Assembly: GCF_039994875.1 (NCBI RefSeq) | Contig: NZ_CP121196.1 | Span: forward strand, 2,790,001-2,854,000 | Length of the DNA: 64,000 nt | Direction of reading: 5' to 3' | From: Telmatobacter sp. DSM 110680 | GTDB taxonomy: Bacteria; Acidobacteriota; Terriglobia; Terriglobales; Acidobacteriaceae | Shown here: positions 25,627 through 35,337 of the stretch, piece by piece | Layout of the letters: every line of letters begins with the position of its first letter | How positions within the stretch are numbered: position 1 is the first letter of the stretch | Position numbers and translations under genes: made by a program | Notes under the pieces: generated by a model | What the model was told of the DNA's origin: nothing | The model's input: the letters and a program-made list of their open reading frames with translations, nothing else | Database searches by the model: none

Positions 25627-28600
25627 ATGAGCGAGGCCAACCTTCAAATCACCGCCGCAGCGCTGCAAGCTCCCTATAGCCAGGGAGGCCTGACATTTTC
25701 CCGTCGCTTTTCAACCGAGGGCAAATCCCCCTATGACGATGTCCAGTGGGAACGGCGAACGGCTCTGATCACCGACAGCAAGGGCAACACGATCTTCGAG
25801 CAGAAGGACGTGGAAGTGCCCGCCGACTGGTCGATGACAGCGACCAACATCGTGGCTTCGAAGTATTTGCACGGAACGATCGGCTCGCCCGAGCGCGAGA
25901 CCGGCGTGCGGCAATTGGTCTCGCGCGTAGCCGAGACTGTGCGCGACTGGGGTATCGCCGGCGGCTACTTTGCCAGCGCACGTGACGCAGCCACTTTCCA
26001 CGATGAGCTCGCTCACATGCTGCTGACGCAGAAAGTGGCGTTCAACTCGCCCGTATGGTTTAACGTCGGCTGCGACAAGCTGGAGCCATTTGCGGCAGGG
26101 CAGAACTGGCATTGGGATCCGATGACCGGCGGCGTGGTGCATGCTGCGACGGGCTATAAGAATCCCCAGTGCTCGGCCTGCTTCATCAACTCCGTCGACG
26201 ATTCGATGGAAGGCATCATGGACCTGGCGCGGACAGAGGCGCTGCTCTTCAAGTACGGCTCGGGAACGGGCACCAACTTCAGCTCGCTGCGCTCAAGCCA
26301 CGAAGGCGTGACCGGCGGCGGAACGGCCAGTGGCCCGCTGAGCTTCATGCGCGGACTCGATGCGTTCGCCGGCGTCATCAAGAGCGGCGGCAAGACGCGT
26401 CGCGCGGCCAAGATGGCCATCCTGAACGTCGAACATCCCGACATCATCGACTTCATCGAGTGCAAGGCGAAGGAAGAGCAGAAGGCTCACACCTTGATCC
26501 GGAACGGCTATGACGGATCGGGTCCGGACTCCGAGGCTTTCTCTTCGATCTTCTTTCAGAACGCCAACAATTCCGTGCGCGTGACCGATGAGTTTATGCG
26601 TGCCTACGAGAATGACGGCGAGTTCACCACCAAGACAGTGAAGGGTTCCAATCCCGTCAAGAGCTACAAGGCCCGCGACATCATGCGCAAGATTGCCGAG
26701 GCCACATGGCTGTGCGGCGATCCAGGGCTGCAGTTCGACACCACCATCAACAAGTGGCACACCTCGAAGAACACGGCGCCGATTAACGCGTCCAATCCAT
26801 GCAGTGAATACATGTTCCTCGACAACTCAGCGTGCAACTTGGCGAGCTTCAACCTGATGAAGTTTCTTTCGCCATCGGGAACATTCAACATCCCTGAGTA
26901 TCGTCACGCTATCTCAGTCGTTATCACGGCGATGGAAATCCTGGTCGACAACTCCGGGTATCCGACGGAATGGATTGCGCGCAATTCGCACGACTATCGG
27001 CCGCTCGGGCTGGGCTATGCAAACCTCGGCGCTCTGTTGATGTCATTCGGAATTCCCTATGATTCCGCTGCCGGACGCGATTTGGCTGCTGCGATGACGG
27101 CGATCATGTGCGGGCAGGCATATCTGCAGTCGGCAGTCGTAGCGGCGAATTGCCCGCCTCTTGCCTCTGCCACGCCTCTCACCGCCAGCGTTGAGCGTCA
27201 GGGCGGTGCATGCCCCGGGTTCTACGTAAACCGTGAGCCGTTCCTCAATGTGATTCGCATGCATCGGGCCGAAGTGAACAACATAGGCAAGTCGCGCACC
27301 AGCAGCGAGCCGTTCCTTGTGCCGCAGCTCGAAGCGTTGATCGATGCCAGCCGCGATTGCTGGGATATGGCTCTCTCCTATGGCGAGCGCTACGGGTATC
27401 GCAACTCACAGACCACAGTCCTGGCGCCCACCGGCACCATCGGCTTCATGATGGATTGCGACACAACCGGCATCGAGCCTGACCTCGCACTGGTGAAGTA
27501 CAAGAAGCTGGTTGGTGGCGGCATGATCAAGATCGTCAACAACACAGTCCCGGCTGCGTTGTTCAAGCTGGGATACAACAACGACCAGGTTGACGCAATC
27601 GTCAGCTACATTGATGCGACCGGCACCATTGAAGGCGCACCGGGCATCAAGCCGGAACACCTTGCCGTATTCGATTGCAGCTTTAAGCCGGCCAAAGGCA
27701 CGCGGTCCATTCAATACATGGGCCACATCAAGATGATGGCCGCAACCCAGCCGTTCCTCTCTGGCGCGATCTCGAAGACGGTGAACCTGCCGCATGAAGC
27801 CACAGTAGAAGAAGTGGCAGAAGCGTACGCCGAAAGCTGGCGTCAGGGCATCAAGGCAGTGGCCATCTACCGCGACGGCTCGAAGGGCGTGCAGCCATTG
27901 AATACCAGCATGGATGCAAAGAAAGAACCGACAGCGGTAGAAGCGGCAGGGCAGCGCGTAATGGCGCAGCTTGCAGCAGGACAGCCAGCAGCCGAAGCAG
28001 ATCTGAAGACGCTCGAAGCTAAGATCAGCGAGAAGCTTGAGGTCACGGCGAAGTCGGTTGTCACGGCTTCAAATGTGTTTCAACGTGCGCTTGAAGAGAT
28101 TGCAAAAGCGAATTCGGTGCCGCAAATGACCGCTGCGCTTGGAACTGAACCGCCTTTGCCCCAGGACCTGAATGGGCCGCCGCGCGCAGTTCGTCATCGC
28201 CTGCAGGCGGAGCGCGCTTCCATTACGCACAAGTTTTCGATTGCGGGTCATGAAGGCTACATCACGGTTGGTTTGTATCCCACAGGGCAGCCGGGCGAGA
28301 TCTTCATCAAGATGGCGAAGGAGGGTTCGACCGTCTCCGGCCTCATGGATGCGTTTGCGACTTCCATTTCGCTGGCTCTGCAGCACGGAGTTCCGCTGCG
28401 TGTGCTCTGCGAGAAGTTTGCGCACACACGATTCGAGCCCTCGGGGTGGACGGGCAATGAGCAGATCGGCTACGCGAAGAGTCTCATGGACTACATCTTC
28501 CGCTGGCTGAACCTGCGCTTCCTGTCGGGTGAGCAGTTGACCCTCTTCGCGGGGCTAGCTCCGCAGGCTTCGCCCCTCCCTGAATCGCCGACAATTCTGC

Positions 28601-28938
28601 CAGACTTGGAGCCGGAAGAGGATCCCGCGGCCCACAAGCAGCTTTCCAAATTGGCTGAGGAGATGTCGCGTCTGAGAGAACGCGACAGGGGAATGGGCAG
28701 CACATCCGCACCGGGCGGCAGCATTCCTCCGGATGCTCAATCATCGATCACAGCTTCTGCCTCCCCAAGTCATGGACCAACATTGCAGGATCGTGGTTTG
28801 TTCCATGCATCGGAGGCAATGCGCAGCATGTACGAGATGGGCGATGCTCCAAGCTGTTCGACCTGCGGCGCCATCATGGTTCGCAACGGAAGCTGCTATC
28901 GCTGCATGAGCTGCGGATCGACAAGCGGATGCAGTTAA
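25627..28938 (+). CDS. nrdJ: Class II (adenosylcobalamin-dependent) ribonucleotide reductase
   Basis: NrdJ reduces ribonucleotides to deoxyribonucleotides with adenosylcobalamin as radical generator, independently of oxygen. Order of landmarks in the 1103 residues: N-terminal catalytic barrel with the redox Cys in NPQCSACFIN and the substrate loop KYGSGTGTNFSSLRS; the finger-loop thiyl-radical motif NPCSEYMF; TTVLAPTGTIGFMMDCDTTG; a TSCPD domain from about residue 860 (SIAGHEGYITVGLYPTGQPG); a Pro/Ser-rich linker; and a Cys-rich C-terminus (CSTCG ... CYRCMSCG) that probably rereduces the active site or binds zinc. GGAGAAGAACTG precedes the ATG. NrdR-type control is suggested by the promoter. 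Confidence 0.97.
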   Translation: MSEANLQITAAALQAPYSQGGLTFSRRFSTEGKSPYDDVQWERRTALITDSKGNTIFEQKDVEVPADWSMTATNIVASKYLHGTIGSPERETGVRQLVSRVAETVRDWGIAGGYFASARDAATFHDELAHMLLTQKVAFNSPVWFNVGCDKLEPFAAGQNWHWDPMTGGVVHAATGYKNPQCSACFINSVDDSMEGIMDLARTEALLFKYGSGTGTNFSSLRSSHEGVTGGGTASGPLSFMRGLDAFAGVIKSGGKTRRAAKMAILNVEHPDIIDFIECKAKEEQKAHTLIRNGYDGSGPDSEAFSSIFFQNANNSVRVTDEFMRAYENDGEFTTKTVKGSNPVKSYKARDIMRKIAEATWLCGDPGLQFDTTINKWHTSKNTAPINASNPCSEYMFLDNSACNLASFNLMKFLSPSGTFNIPEYRHAISVVITAMEILVDNSGYPTEWIARNSHDYRPLGLGYANLGALLMSFGIPYDSAAGRDLAAAMTAIMCGQAYLQSAVVAANCPPLASATPLTASVERQGGACPGFYVNREPFLNVIRMHRAEVNNIGKSRTSSEPFLVPQLEALIDASRDCWDMALSYGERYGYRNSQTTVLAPTGTIGFMMDCDTTGIEPDLALVKYKKLVGGGMIKIVNNTVPAALFKLGYNNDQVDAIVSYIDATGTIEGAPGIKPEHLAVFDCSFKPAKGTRSIQYMGHIKMMAATQPFLSGAISKTVNLPHEATVEEVAEAYAESWRQGIKAVAIYRDGSKGVQPLNTSMDAKKEPTAVEAAGQRVMAQLAAGQPAAEADLKTLEAKISEKLEVTAKSVVTASNVFQRALEEIAKANSVPQMTAALGTEPPLPQDLNGPPRAVRHRLQAERASITHKFSIAGHEGYITVGLYPTGQPGEIFIKMAKEGSTVSGLMDAFATSISLALQHGVPLRVLCEKFAHTRFEPSGWTGNEQIGYAKSLMDYIFRWLNLRFLSGEQLTLFAGLAPQASPLPESPTILPDLEPEEDPAAHKQLSKLAEEMSRLRERDRGMGSTSAPGGSIPPDAQSSITASASPSHGPTLQDRGLFHASEAMRSMYEMGDAPSCSTCGAIMVRNGSCYRCMSCGSTSGCS

Positions 28939-28982
28939 TTTTCATAATCGGAAATTAAGGAGAGTGTGGGGTGACCGCCAAA

Positions 28983-29376
28983 ATGAAAGTTTTGACCCTC
29001 ATCGTGAAAGTTTTCACCCCACATGAAAGTCTCTGAAATTGGGTAGTTTAGTCTTCGATTTCTGAGAGTAGTTTACGTACAACTCCGAACTCGGTCGCGA
29101 CACAACCTCGGGTAAGAGCGCGCCCGAACTAAGCACTAGAACTGAAATAATCTCGCACCCCGAGGGAGCCCCTTCGGGGTGTGTTCGTTCTGGCCCTAGC
29201 GAACACTGAGCGAGTGATCTGAGAGGAGAACAAATGCTCGCACGAACTCTGGATGCCGCCGCTCTGGTAGAGGCCAGTAGCTCTGAGATTCTGGAGAGAA
29301 AGTGTGTGTGGATTTACACATAAGGTGAAACTTTTACCCCATAAGGTGAAGGTTGGTACCCCATAAAGTGAAATCA
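28983..29376. mobile_element. Remnant of an element with iterated GTGAAA-type ends (IS21-like?)
   Basis: Two clusters of about 21-nt-spaced motifs of the type GTGAAAnTTTTnACCCC bracket about 280 bp: 28983, 29004 and 29023 on the left, 29324, 29345 and 29366 on the right. Multiple transposase-binding copies at each end are characteristic of IS21-family elements, but no istA/istB gene remains and the clusters read in the same direction, so the family call is tentative. Inside lie a GC-rich hairpin (29156-29181) and a 29-codon frame with a good ribosome-binding site (29234-29323) whose product resembles nothing I know. It is best read as a deletion derivative. Confidence 0.45.
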
Positions 29377-29399
29377 AGATGAAGAGAGGAAGCGACAGG

Positions 29400-29540
29400 A
29401 TGGCAAAGAAAGAGATTTATGTCGAACAGACACAGCAAGGCGACTTCGCGGTACGGAGGCCGGGGTCTGAGAGACCTTTAAGGGTCCACATCCTTACGAA
29501 TCGAATGGCGATTTTGGCACATTTTTATGCCTATTCCTGA
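29400..29540 (+). pseudogene. Truncated DUF2188-like protein fragment
   Basis: The 46-codon frame starts MAKKEIYVEQTQQGDFAVRR and is preceded by AGAGGAAG. The first 30 residues resemble the N-terminus of small DUF2188 proteins, common in soil bacteria, in which the VxxxxxGxWAVRR-type strand is followed by a helix with QAEAI. That second half is absent. After PGSERP the frame runs into unrelated sequence and stops at the edge of palindromic repeat R1, so the gene looks decayed or truncated. Confidence 0.5.
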
Positions 29541-29597
29541 GTCACCGTTAATCCGGAAGTAACCCCGTTTTTGGGTAATGTCCGATTTGGTCACCAC
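29541..29597 (+). repeat. Palindromic repeat copy R1
   Basis: Left arm CACCGTTAATCCGGAAGTAA, right arm GGTAATGTCCGATTTGGTCA, then CCACA. The arms pair imperfectly (about 13 of 16). It directly abuts the stop of the DUF2188-like fragment. This is the first of the family described under R2-R11. Confidence 0.75.
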
Positions 29598-29699
29598 ATT
29601 TCCATGACTAGCACTATCATCAGTAAAATGCTCGATTCGGCCATCCGAACCATATCAATCGCAAGGCGTAACTGACCACAATCGCAGCGAGAGACACTC

Positions 29700-32447
29700 T
29701 CATCGCTCCAAAATGTCCTTGTAGGCGTTCAGGGCCACCTTCTTAGGCTGGCTCGGCACCAGAACTTCGGCATTCCTAGTGCTGTTGCCAATTATCGCGA
29801 CTTGCCCGATCCGTACCATACCTTTTCCGAAATCGGCAAAGACTGGAACTAACATGCCAAAATGCTCGTCCACGTCACTCTGCGTGATGGCCATGTGAAT
29901 CTTGACCTTTCCGCCTTCCGCGGGAGTCACCTGATACTCGAAGTGGTATCGCGGAACCTGCGTGCCGTAAACCCATTCATCAAAGAACCAGTCGAGGCGG
30001 CCGTTTCCCTGCAAGTCCATGGTTTTGCTCATGTGTTTTTCTGCAATCGCTTTAAACGACTCTGTCGAGGCTGCCTTCGCACGATGGCTCTCCACAAAGT
30101 CATGCATCATGGCGATAAACGCCTTGTCCTGGTCTTGTTGGCTGTACATGATCGACCTCAACATTTGCAGGACGTACGCGCCCTTTGGATAGACTACGTT
30201 TTGATAGGCGTTTTCGCTCCGGGGAGAAATCAAACGCAGGCCCATCCAAAGAGGGCCGGTGTCGTTGGGTGCGACACCAAAGTTGTTCTTCTCAAGAATC
30301 CGGTTGTGTAGGCGATTCCAAAAGTCGATGTAATCCTTGCGCCAGTCGCCGGCCACGCCCTGCTGCAGAAACAGCCCGGCTGAAAATTCAGCAAATCCCT
30401 CAGAAAGCCATTGATCATGATATGAAGTCCATCCCACAGCGTGCCCCCACCATTGGTGTGCAACTTCGTGAGGTGTCACCTCCTGAACGAAGCCGCTGAA
30501 TTTGCTGTCGATGTTTCCAAATAGCAACCACCTCTGTGTCGAGTCGGTGTAGGCGGAAATTGGAAGATAGACAAGGTTTGGCCAGGACTGCCCAAAATTA
30601 AAGTCGGGCTGTTCTGTTATGTCGATCTCATCGTATGGGCTCTTGCCAAAGTAATAGCTACAAAGCTGTAGCTGCGCTCGCGTTTGCTCCAACGCATATT
30701 TGGTCATACTGTGCGGAGCCATCGACTGCAGCGCACCAAAACCGCGCAGGTTATTTGGCAATTCCGTCAGGTAATAACCAGAAATCTTGTAGCCGTCAAC
30801 TTCATCGGGAAGTTCAATCTTCTTGTAATCGCCATAGTTGAAACCCGCCACCGCTACGGGGATCGAGGTAACCCAGTGGCTGACGGTGAAGTCTTCCTGT
30901 GATGACTCGCCTTGCAGCTTCCCCACGCTGATCACTTTGTATCTGTGCGGAATCTTGTATGTCAGATCATATGGAACACGCTCTCCAAAACCATTGAGAT
31001 TCGGATACCACGAGGTTCGAGCACGTACGTAATAGTTTCCGTCCCCTGCCTTGGCCAGAACCTTGTCTCCTTCGTATTGCACGGTTATCGAAGATACTTT
31101 GCCGGCATCCGGGGCCTTAGGAAGAATGACGTAAAACGAACCGTCCTCTTTTCGGCTTTCCTGTATGTAATAGATATCCTGCCCATGTTCATCTATGACC
31201 CGTGTGACACGCAGGTTGGGCAACAGTCCAAACTTCATAAGTCTCTCGCCGAGAACCAACGGTTCGAAGGTGATGGTGGCAGTGCTGAACAAATGATCGT
31301 TCTTTGAAATTGCCGTCTCGATCTTGTATGCGTGAGTTGCAAAGAGGCGGCGATCTTCCCCGGAACTGGCCGTATGGTTTAGGAATTCGGATCTCAGATG
31401 AGCCAGATAAAAGACGCCGTCGTCCATCCCCTCGGGATCGTAGTTGATGAGTGCGACCTCTTCCGAGGAATCCAACTGGGGCATCGCACCAACTCGTTCC
31501 CGCAAGAAAAATCGGAGATCCTTCCACTTCTTCCCACGGATGTACGCATTCACAAACGGAGGATGAGAGGGATTGTAAACAGCCGCAAGAACGTCCGCGT
31601 CCACGTTGTCCATGGTTTCCCCGTGCAGCAGTTGTTCGGTAAACCCTTGAGGTTCATCCTTGCGCTTTCGCACCCTCTCCTTCCATTGTTCGAGGATTTG
31701 AGAGATGTTGGCTGGGGTTTCGGCGGGCGCACCCAGACCGGGGATGAACTTCAGGCGCTCCTGCTCGGTAAATCGGAACACCGCCTCAGAAAACTCTTCG
31801 TTTGCTTCGGCTGCACCGACGCGCCGTTTCAGTTCGTTTGTATCGAGTAAAGTGAAGGGCTTTAGATTGAAGTGACCTTCTCCGCTGAAAACTGCTCCGG
31901 TCACAACTCCATTGACCGGGCTCAACATCGTCAAGGTCCCTGCCTTGAATTGGAATGTTCCCGCATCCAACTGCAGTGTGAAATTGTCGAAGCGGAAGGT
32001 GGTTCCAGGCCCGACGGCGCGGAGCATCTGGTAAGCGGGGTCGGAATTGGCAAACGCACGGTTCCTGCCAGAAACTGAGATCTCCTCCCGGCGCTTCGCA
32101 ATGAGCAGCTCAAACCGCAGTTCAACGGGTGCGCTCAGATCCACGCTTTTTACCTGGAGTTCGAAACCATCTCGCGTCACCTGTACTGAATAAGTTGCCG
32201 GTTTCAAATCAGAGACTGAGAACTTGCCTTGCCCGTCCGATAGAAGCACAACTGGTTTAGGAAGACCTGCCCCACTGATCTCGATCTTTGCGTCGACAAC
32301 CACCGCTCCGGATTGATCCACGATTTTTCCGGAAAGTGTCTCGGCGTGCAATTTCGTTGAGATTCCCAAGAGGACGAGAAACAACCCGATCCTCAGCGAG
32401 AAGAAAAGACATTGGTGGTTCATTGCGCGAAGACTAAACAACGACAT
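29700..32447 (-). CDS. Secreted M1-type metallopeptidase with N-terminal carboxypeptidase-regulatory domain
   Basis: The 915-residue exported protein has a signal peptide (residues 14-35) followed by a CarboxypepD_reg-like beta-sandwich (GKIVDQSGAVVVDAKIEI). A long central region precedes the gluzincin zinc site HEVAHQWWGH with the third ligand Glu 18 residues on in WLSEGFAEF, the M1 aminopeptidase spacing. The usual GxMEN exopeptidase motif is not evident, so peptidase activity is likely but the exact specificity is open. AAAAGGGG precedes the ATG at 32447. A C-terminal Ig-like region (PAEGGKVKIHMAITQSDVDE) ends the protein. Confidence 0.87.
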   Translation of the reverse strand: MSLFSLRAMNHQCLFFSLRIGLFLVLLGISTKLHAETLSGKIVDQSGAVVVDAKIEISGAGLPKPVVLLSDGQGKFSVSDLKPATYSVQVTRDGFELQVKSVDLSAPVELRFELLIAKRREEISVSGRNRAFANSDPAYQMLRAVGPGTTFRFDNFTLQLDAGTFQFKAGTLTMLSPVNGVVTGAVFSGEGHFNLKPFTLLDTNELKRRVGAAEANEEFSEAVFRFTEQERLKFIPGLGAPAETPANISQILEQWKERVRKRKDEPQGFTEQLLHGETMDNVDADVLAAVYNPSHPPFVNAYIRGKKWKDLRFFLRERVGAMPQLDSSEEVALINYDPEGMDDGVFYLAHLRSEFLNHTASSGEDRRLFATHAYKIETAISKNDHLFSTATITFEPLVLGERLMKFGLLPNLRVTRVIDEHGQDIYYIQESRKEDGSFYVILPKAPDAGKVSSITVQYEGDKVLAKAGDGNYYVRARTSWYPNLNGFGERVPYDLTYKIPHRYKVISVGKLQGESSQEDFTVSHWVTSIPVAVAGFNYGDYKKIELPDEVDGYKISGYYLTELPNNLRGFGALQSMAPHSMTKYALEQTRAQLQLCSYYFGKSPYDEIDITEQPDFNFGQSWPNLVYLPISAYTDSTQRWLLFGNIDSKFSGFVQEVTPHEVAHQWWGHAVGWTSYHDQWLSEGFAEFSAGLFLQQGVAGDWRKDYIDFWNRLHNRILEKNNFGVAPNDTGPLWMGLRLISPRSENAYQNVVYPKGAYVLQMLRSIMYSQQDQDKAFIAMMHDFVESHRAKAASTESFKAIAEKHMSKTMDLQGNGRLDWFFDEWVYGTQVPRYHFEYQVTPAEGGKVKIHMAITQSDVDEHFGMLVPVFADFGKGMVRIGQVAIIGNSTRNAEVLVPSQPKKVALNAYKDILER

Positions 32448-32817
32448 TGGCCCCTTTTCGCGTGATACCAGAGCGACGACCCCCGCCAGCGATCCGTAAC
32501 CGGGCAGAGCCCAGCTAATTCACAACGCTGAAGTGCCCTAGCTCCCAAGGATGATCACATTGAGATGGTTGCTCTTGGTCTTGGTAATCTCGAATTCTAC
32601 GATGGGTTGGGCAATATCCCGAAAGGATTGTTGACCCGCAAGAGCTTCTGGTCACTAGCCCGCAAGTCGTGTTCTCGGCAATTTAACTTTCGCGATGGAA
32701 CCGCTGTAGATTGCTGATTCCGGAAGAATGACCGCCTGCTCGGACCCTATCGAGCTTGGTAAGCTCTAGGGCAGCGAAGAGCGCCTGATTGCGTTTATAA
32801 ATCCGGGGATTACAACG
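32448..32817. other. Intergenic region with a signal-peptide-like short frame
   Basis: About 370 bp lie upstream of the metallopeptidase. The only notable item is a 27-codon frame on the + strand (32551-32634) preceded by AAGG. Its product MITLRWLLLVLVISNSTMGW looks like a lone signal peptide, so it may be the beginning of a lost gene. No repeat or RNA gene is seen. Confidence 0.35.
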
Positions 32818-32970
32818 ATGTTCGATAAGACAATTTTTACTGAAGATCGAGACGGTAGACCTCAGCGAGCTGTTGTGTTCATCGTTTTGATTCTATTGGC
32901 GGCTGTTGTCGGGTATGTCGTCTACTGGATTAGTTCATTGTTCAACTTTCGCGGGGGTATAGGATGGTGA
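32818..32970 (+). CDS. Small single-pass membrane protein
   Basis: The 50-codon frame begins MFDKTIFTEDRDGRPQR, a charged cytoplasmic head. A hydrophobic helix follows (AVVFIVLILLAAVVGYVVYW) and then a short Gly-rich tail. GGGGA stands 9-10 nt before the ATG. Clean polar-hydrophobic-polar architecture and the ribosome-binding site support a real gene, although small membrane frames can arise by chance. Function unknown. Confidence 0.55.
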   Translation: MFDKTIFTEDRDGRPQRAVVFIVLILLAAVVGYVVYWISSLFNFRGGIGW

Positions 32971-32976
32971 GTTTCG

Positions 32977-33070
32977 GGCGTCACCGTCTACTCTTCCCCT
33001 GCGGTGCCCCAACTGCCGGGGCGGGGCGAAGATAAGTCAAAGTGACGAGTGGTCCACGATTAACCGGAGC
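32977..33070 (+). repeat. Possible divergent palindromic repeat copy V1
   Basis: TCACCGTCTACTC on the left and GACGAGTGGTCCACGA on the right resemble the variant arms of V2 and V3. The interior is longer and the pairing weaker, so this copy is uncertain. Confidence 0.35.
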
Positions 33071-33144
33071 GCCCTACCAGATGGCCGATCCATGTCAAGG
33101 ACTGTTTCGGCGTTACCACATAAACGGATGAAGCCTGGCGATGC

Positions 33145-35337
33145 TCAATGGGTCACTGTGATTGCAACGGTGCCGAGCGCATAGCTCTGCGAGGCCCCTG
33201 CTGCTGTTGCGCTCACGGTCACCGAGTAGGCGTTTGATCCGCCTCCGCCTCCTCCGCCACCGGTTCCGGTGGAACCTCCACCAGAACCACAACTCGTTAC
33301 GGACGAGAGCAAAGCACAGAGCGCACATAAAAGAAGTAACGTTCTCCGTCGGCGTCTCGGGCTCAGCCATAATGCAGCCGGGAAAAGTATCGCAAGTGCG
33401 AGAGTGCCTTTTGCTGAAACTGCGGAAGGCTCACCGTGTATCTGCGCTGTATTTGTGGCTGTAAAGGTCGTGGTAATTGACTGCGCAATTCCACCGCTTA
33501 GCTGAAACGGCGATGGATTAAAAGAACAGGAAACCTGAGGCGAAGCACCCGAACAACCGAGCGAAACGGAGCCGCTGAATCCGTTGGTAGCATTGAGGGT
33601 CAGGGTCAACGATCCTGATCCGCTGCGAGGAAAGGTAAGCGCGGAGTTGCTCAACGATCCACTTAGCGCAACCACGTTTACGGGAAAGGTATAGCTTTGT
33701 GTGTTTCCGTTCGTGGTTGAGGTCACAGTCAATTGATGCTGCCCGAGGGAGGTGCCTGCCGGGACCGAAAGACTAAGGTTGACGCTCTGCGCAGTCGCAC
33801 TTACCGGAGACGTTCCGCCGGTGCAGGTTGCTTGAACGTCAAGTACACAGGTGATCGAAAGATTGATCCCGCTCCCACTCGAATTTGACGATCCCTGCAC
33901 GGTCACGGGAATATTCGCACTAGTTCCGGCGAAGATCCAGTCATTGGCAGCGGGCGGTCCCTGCACGTTGTATCCGATGACAGCAAGTGTCTCCGTTGCC
34001 GAAGCAGTAATCCCCTGGCTGGAAGCCGTCACTGTAAATGGATAGTTGCCGGCGGGCGTTCCCGCTGGAACATTGATCGCTAAAGAGATTCCGCTGTTCT
34101 GCGGATACGCTGCCTGGTCACCACTGAAGGCGCAGGATACGGCGTTCGGAAGTCCGGAGCAGCCGAAGGTGTAAGGCGGGATGCCGCTCACCTGAAGCGT
34201 CACAGAGCCAGTGGAGGGAGGAAAAACCCGGATCGGGCCGCTGAAGAAATTATTGATGTTCAACAGAGCAAGACTGACTGTGAAAGTCTGGCGTCGCGTT
34301 ACGTTGCCGTCACTGGCTATTACTGTAAATAGATCCTGGGTACCGTTCACCGGCTGGTCAGGCGATTCGATGAAGGTGACCGTCGTTGATATCGGAGCCC
34401 CGGGTGAAACATCGAGTGAGCTGGAAGCAAACTGGCAGGTATCGCCAGGTAGCGAGCCAACACAAGAGAGATGAACCGTTGAACTATAGCCCTGCGAAGA
34501 AGTCAGCGTAACAGCCACGGGAGCTGTGCTTTTCCCGTTATAGACGGGACCCGCAGATGTCGGTGAGATGGTCTCGCTGAAGCCTAATACGTAACTGCTG
34601 GACGCATAGGCTGTGGCAACATCGCCATTGAGCTGTGCGTTGATGTCGAATACCTGCCGCCAATCGAAATTCGAAGCAAGCGTGTAACAGAAGCGTGCGC
34701 TCAGCGCACCGGCAGGGATAGTGATTGAACTGGGCAAAAGCACGCCAGCAACCGATGACGATAATATCGCCGATGCACCCGAGGAAGAAGAGACGTCGGG
34801 AAAGACCCAGCCGCATCCTTGGCCCCCGGTCACCACTGCCTCCTCGAGTTCGATCTGCAAGGCAGGAGCGTGGCCACCCTTGAATACCTGTAATGAGGAA
34901 GTGCCGCCATCGACTTGCACCATGTCGGCAATCCCGTCGCCATTCAAGTCATGCGCATAAAGCGGATACCCGCCGTAAAAAGGAAAGATGTCATAGGTTG
35001 GCACGAAGGTGCCGTCCCCGTTGCCCATCAGAAACTGTGCGTACGGCGCTGGGGCGAAATTTGCCGGTTGCTGAAACGCGACTTCGTCAGGTTTACCGCT
35101 TCCCTTGAAATCACCGGTCATCGACGAGGCTAGCGGATCGCCATTCTGCTGGAATGGTGTAACAGGGAGGGGTACGCCGGTGTCGGTCGCGTAGCTGCTG
35201 CTCTGCTTGAAGGTGCCATCAGGCTGACCGAGGTAATTCGTGAACTTCGCCGGACCAAGTGTCTGCGTCGTCCCGTCGGGCCACATGAAGTCGTAACGGG
35301 CGATATCGAGATAGCTGTCTCCATTCAGGTCAGCCAA
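33145..35337 (-). CDS. C-terminal part of frameshifted FG-GAP/Ig-like surface protein
   Basis: This continues the protein whose N-terminal part is at 35325-37535. It begins inside an FG-GAP repeat (ADLNGDSYLDIARYDF) without signal peptide or ribosome-binding site, then more FG-GAP repeats. At least five Ig-like/BACON-type beta domains follow with the typical YSSTVHLSC, TFGCSGLPNAVSCAFSG and GSVSLGCSGASPQVSCSF phrases. The C-terminus has a hydrophobic stretch, a run of Arg, a second hydrophobic stretch, then SCGSGGG, a Gly tract and a final beta-rich segment. Extracellular adhesive or structural role inferred. Confidence 0.8.
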   Translation of the reverse strand: MADLNGDSYLDIARYDFMWPDGTTQTLGPAKFTNYLGQPDGTFKQSSSYATDTGVPLPVTPFQQNGDPLASSMTGDFKGSGKPDEVAFQQPANFAPAPYAQFLMGNGDGTFVPTYDIFPFYGGYPLYAHDLNGDGIADMVQVDGGTSSLQVFKGGHAPALQIELEEAVVTGGQGCGWVFPDVSSSSGASAILSSSVAGVLLPSSITIPAGALSARFCYTLASNFDWRQVFDINAQLNGDVATAYASSSYVLGFSETISPTSAGPVYNGKSTAPVAVTLTSSQGYSSTVHLSCVGSLPGDTCQFASSSLDVSPGAPISTTVTFIESPDQPVNGTQDLFTVIASDGNVTRRQTFTVSLALLNINNFFSGPIRVFPPSTGSVTLQVSGIPPYTFGCSGLPNAVSCAFSGDQAAYPQNSGISLAINVPAGTPAGNYPFTVTASSQGITASATETLAVIGYNVQGPPAANDWIFAGTSANIPVTVQGSSNSSGSGINLSITCVLDVQATCTGGTSPVSATAQSVNLSLSVPAGTSLGQHQLTVTSTTNGNTQSYTFPVNVVALSGSLSNSALTFPRSGSGSLTLTLNATNGFSGSVSLGCSGASPQVSCSFNPSPFQLSGGIAQSITTTFTATNTAQIHGEPSAVSAKGTLALAILFPAALWLSPRRRRRTLLLLCALCALLSSVTSCGSGGGSTGTGGGGGGGGSNAYSVTVSATAAGASQSYALGTVAITVTH

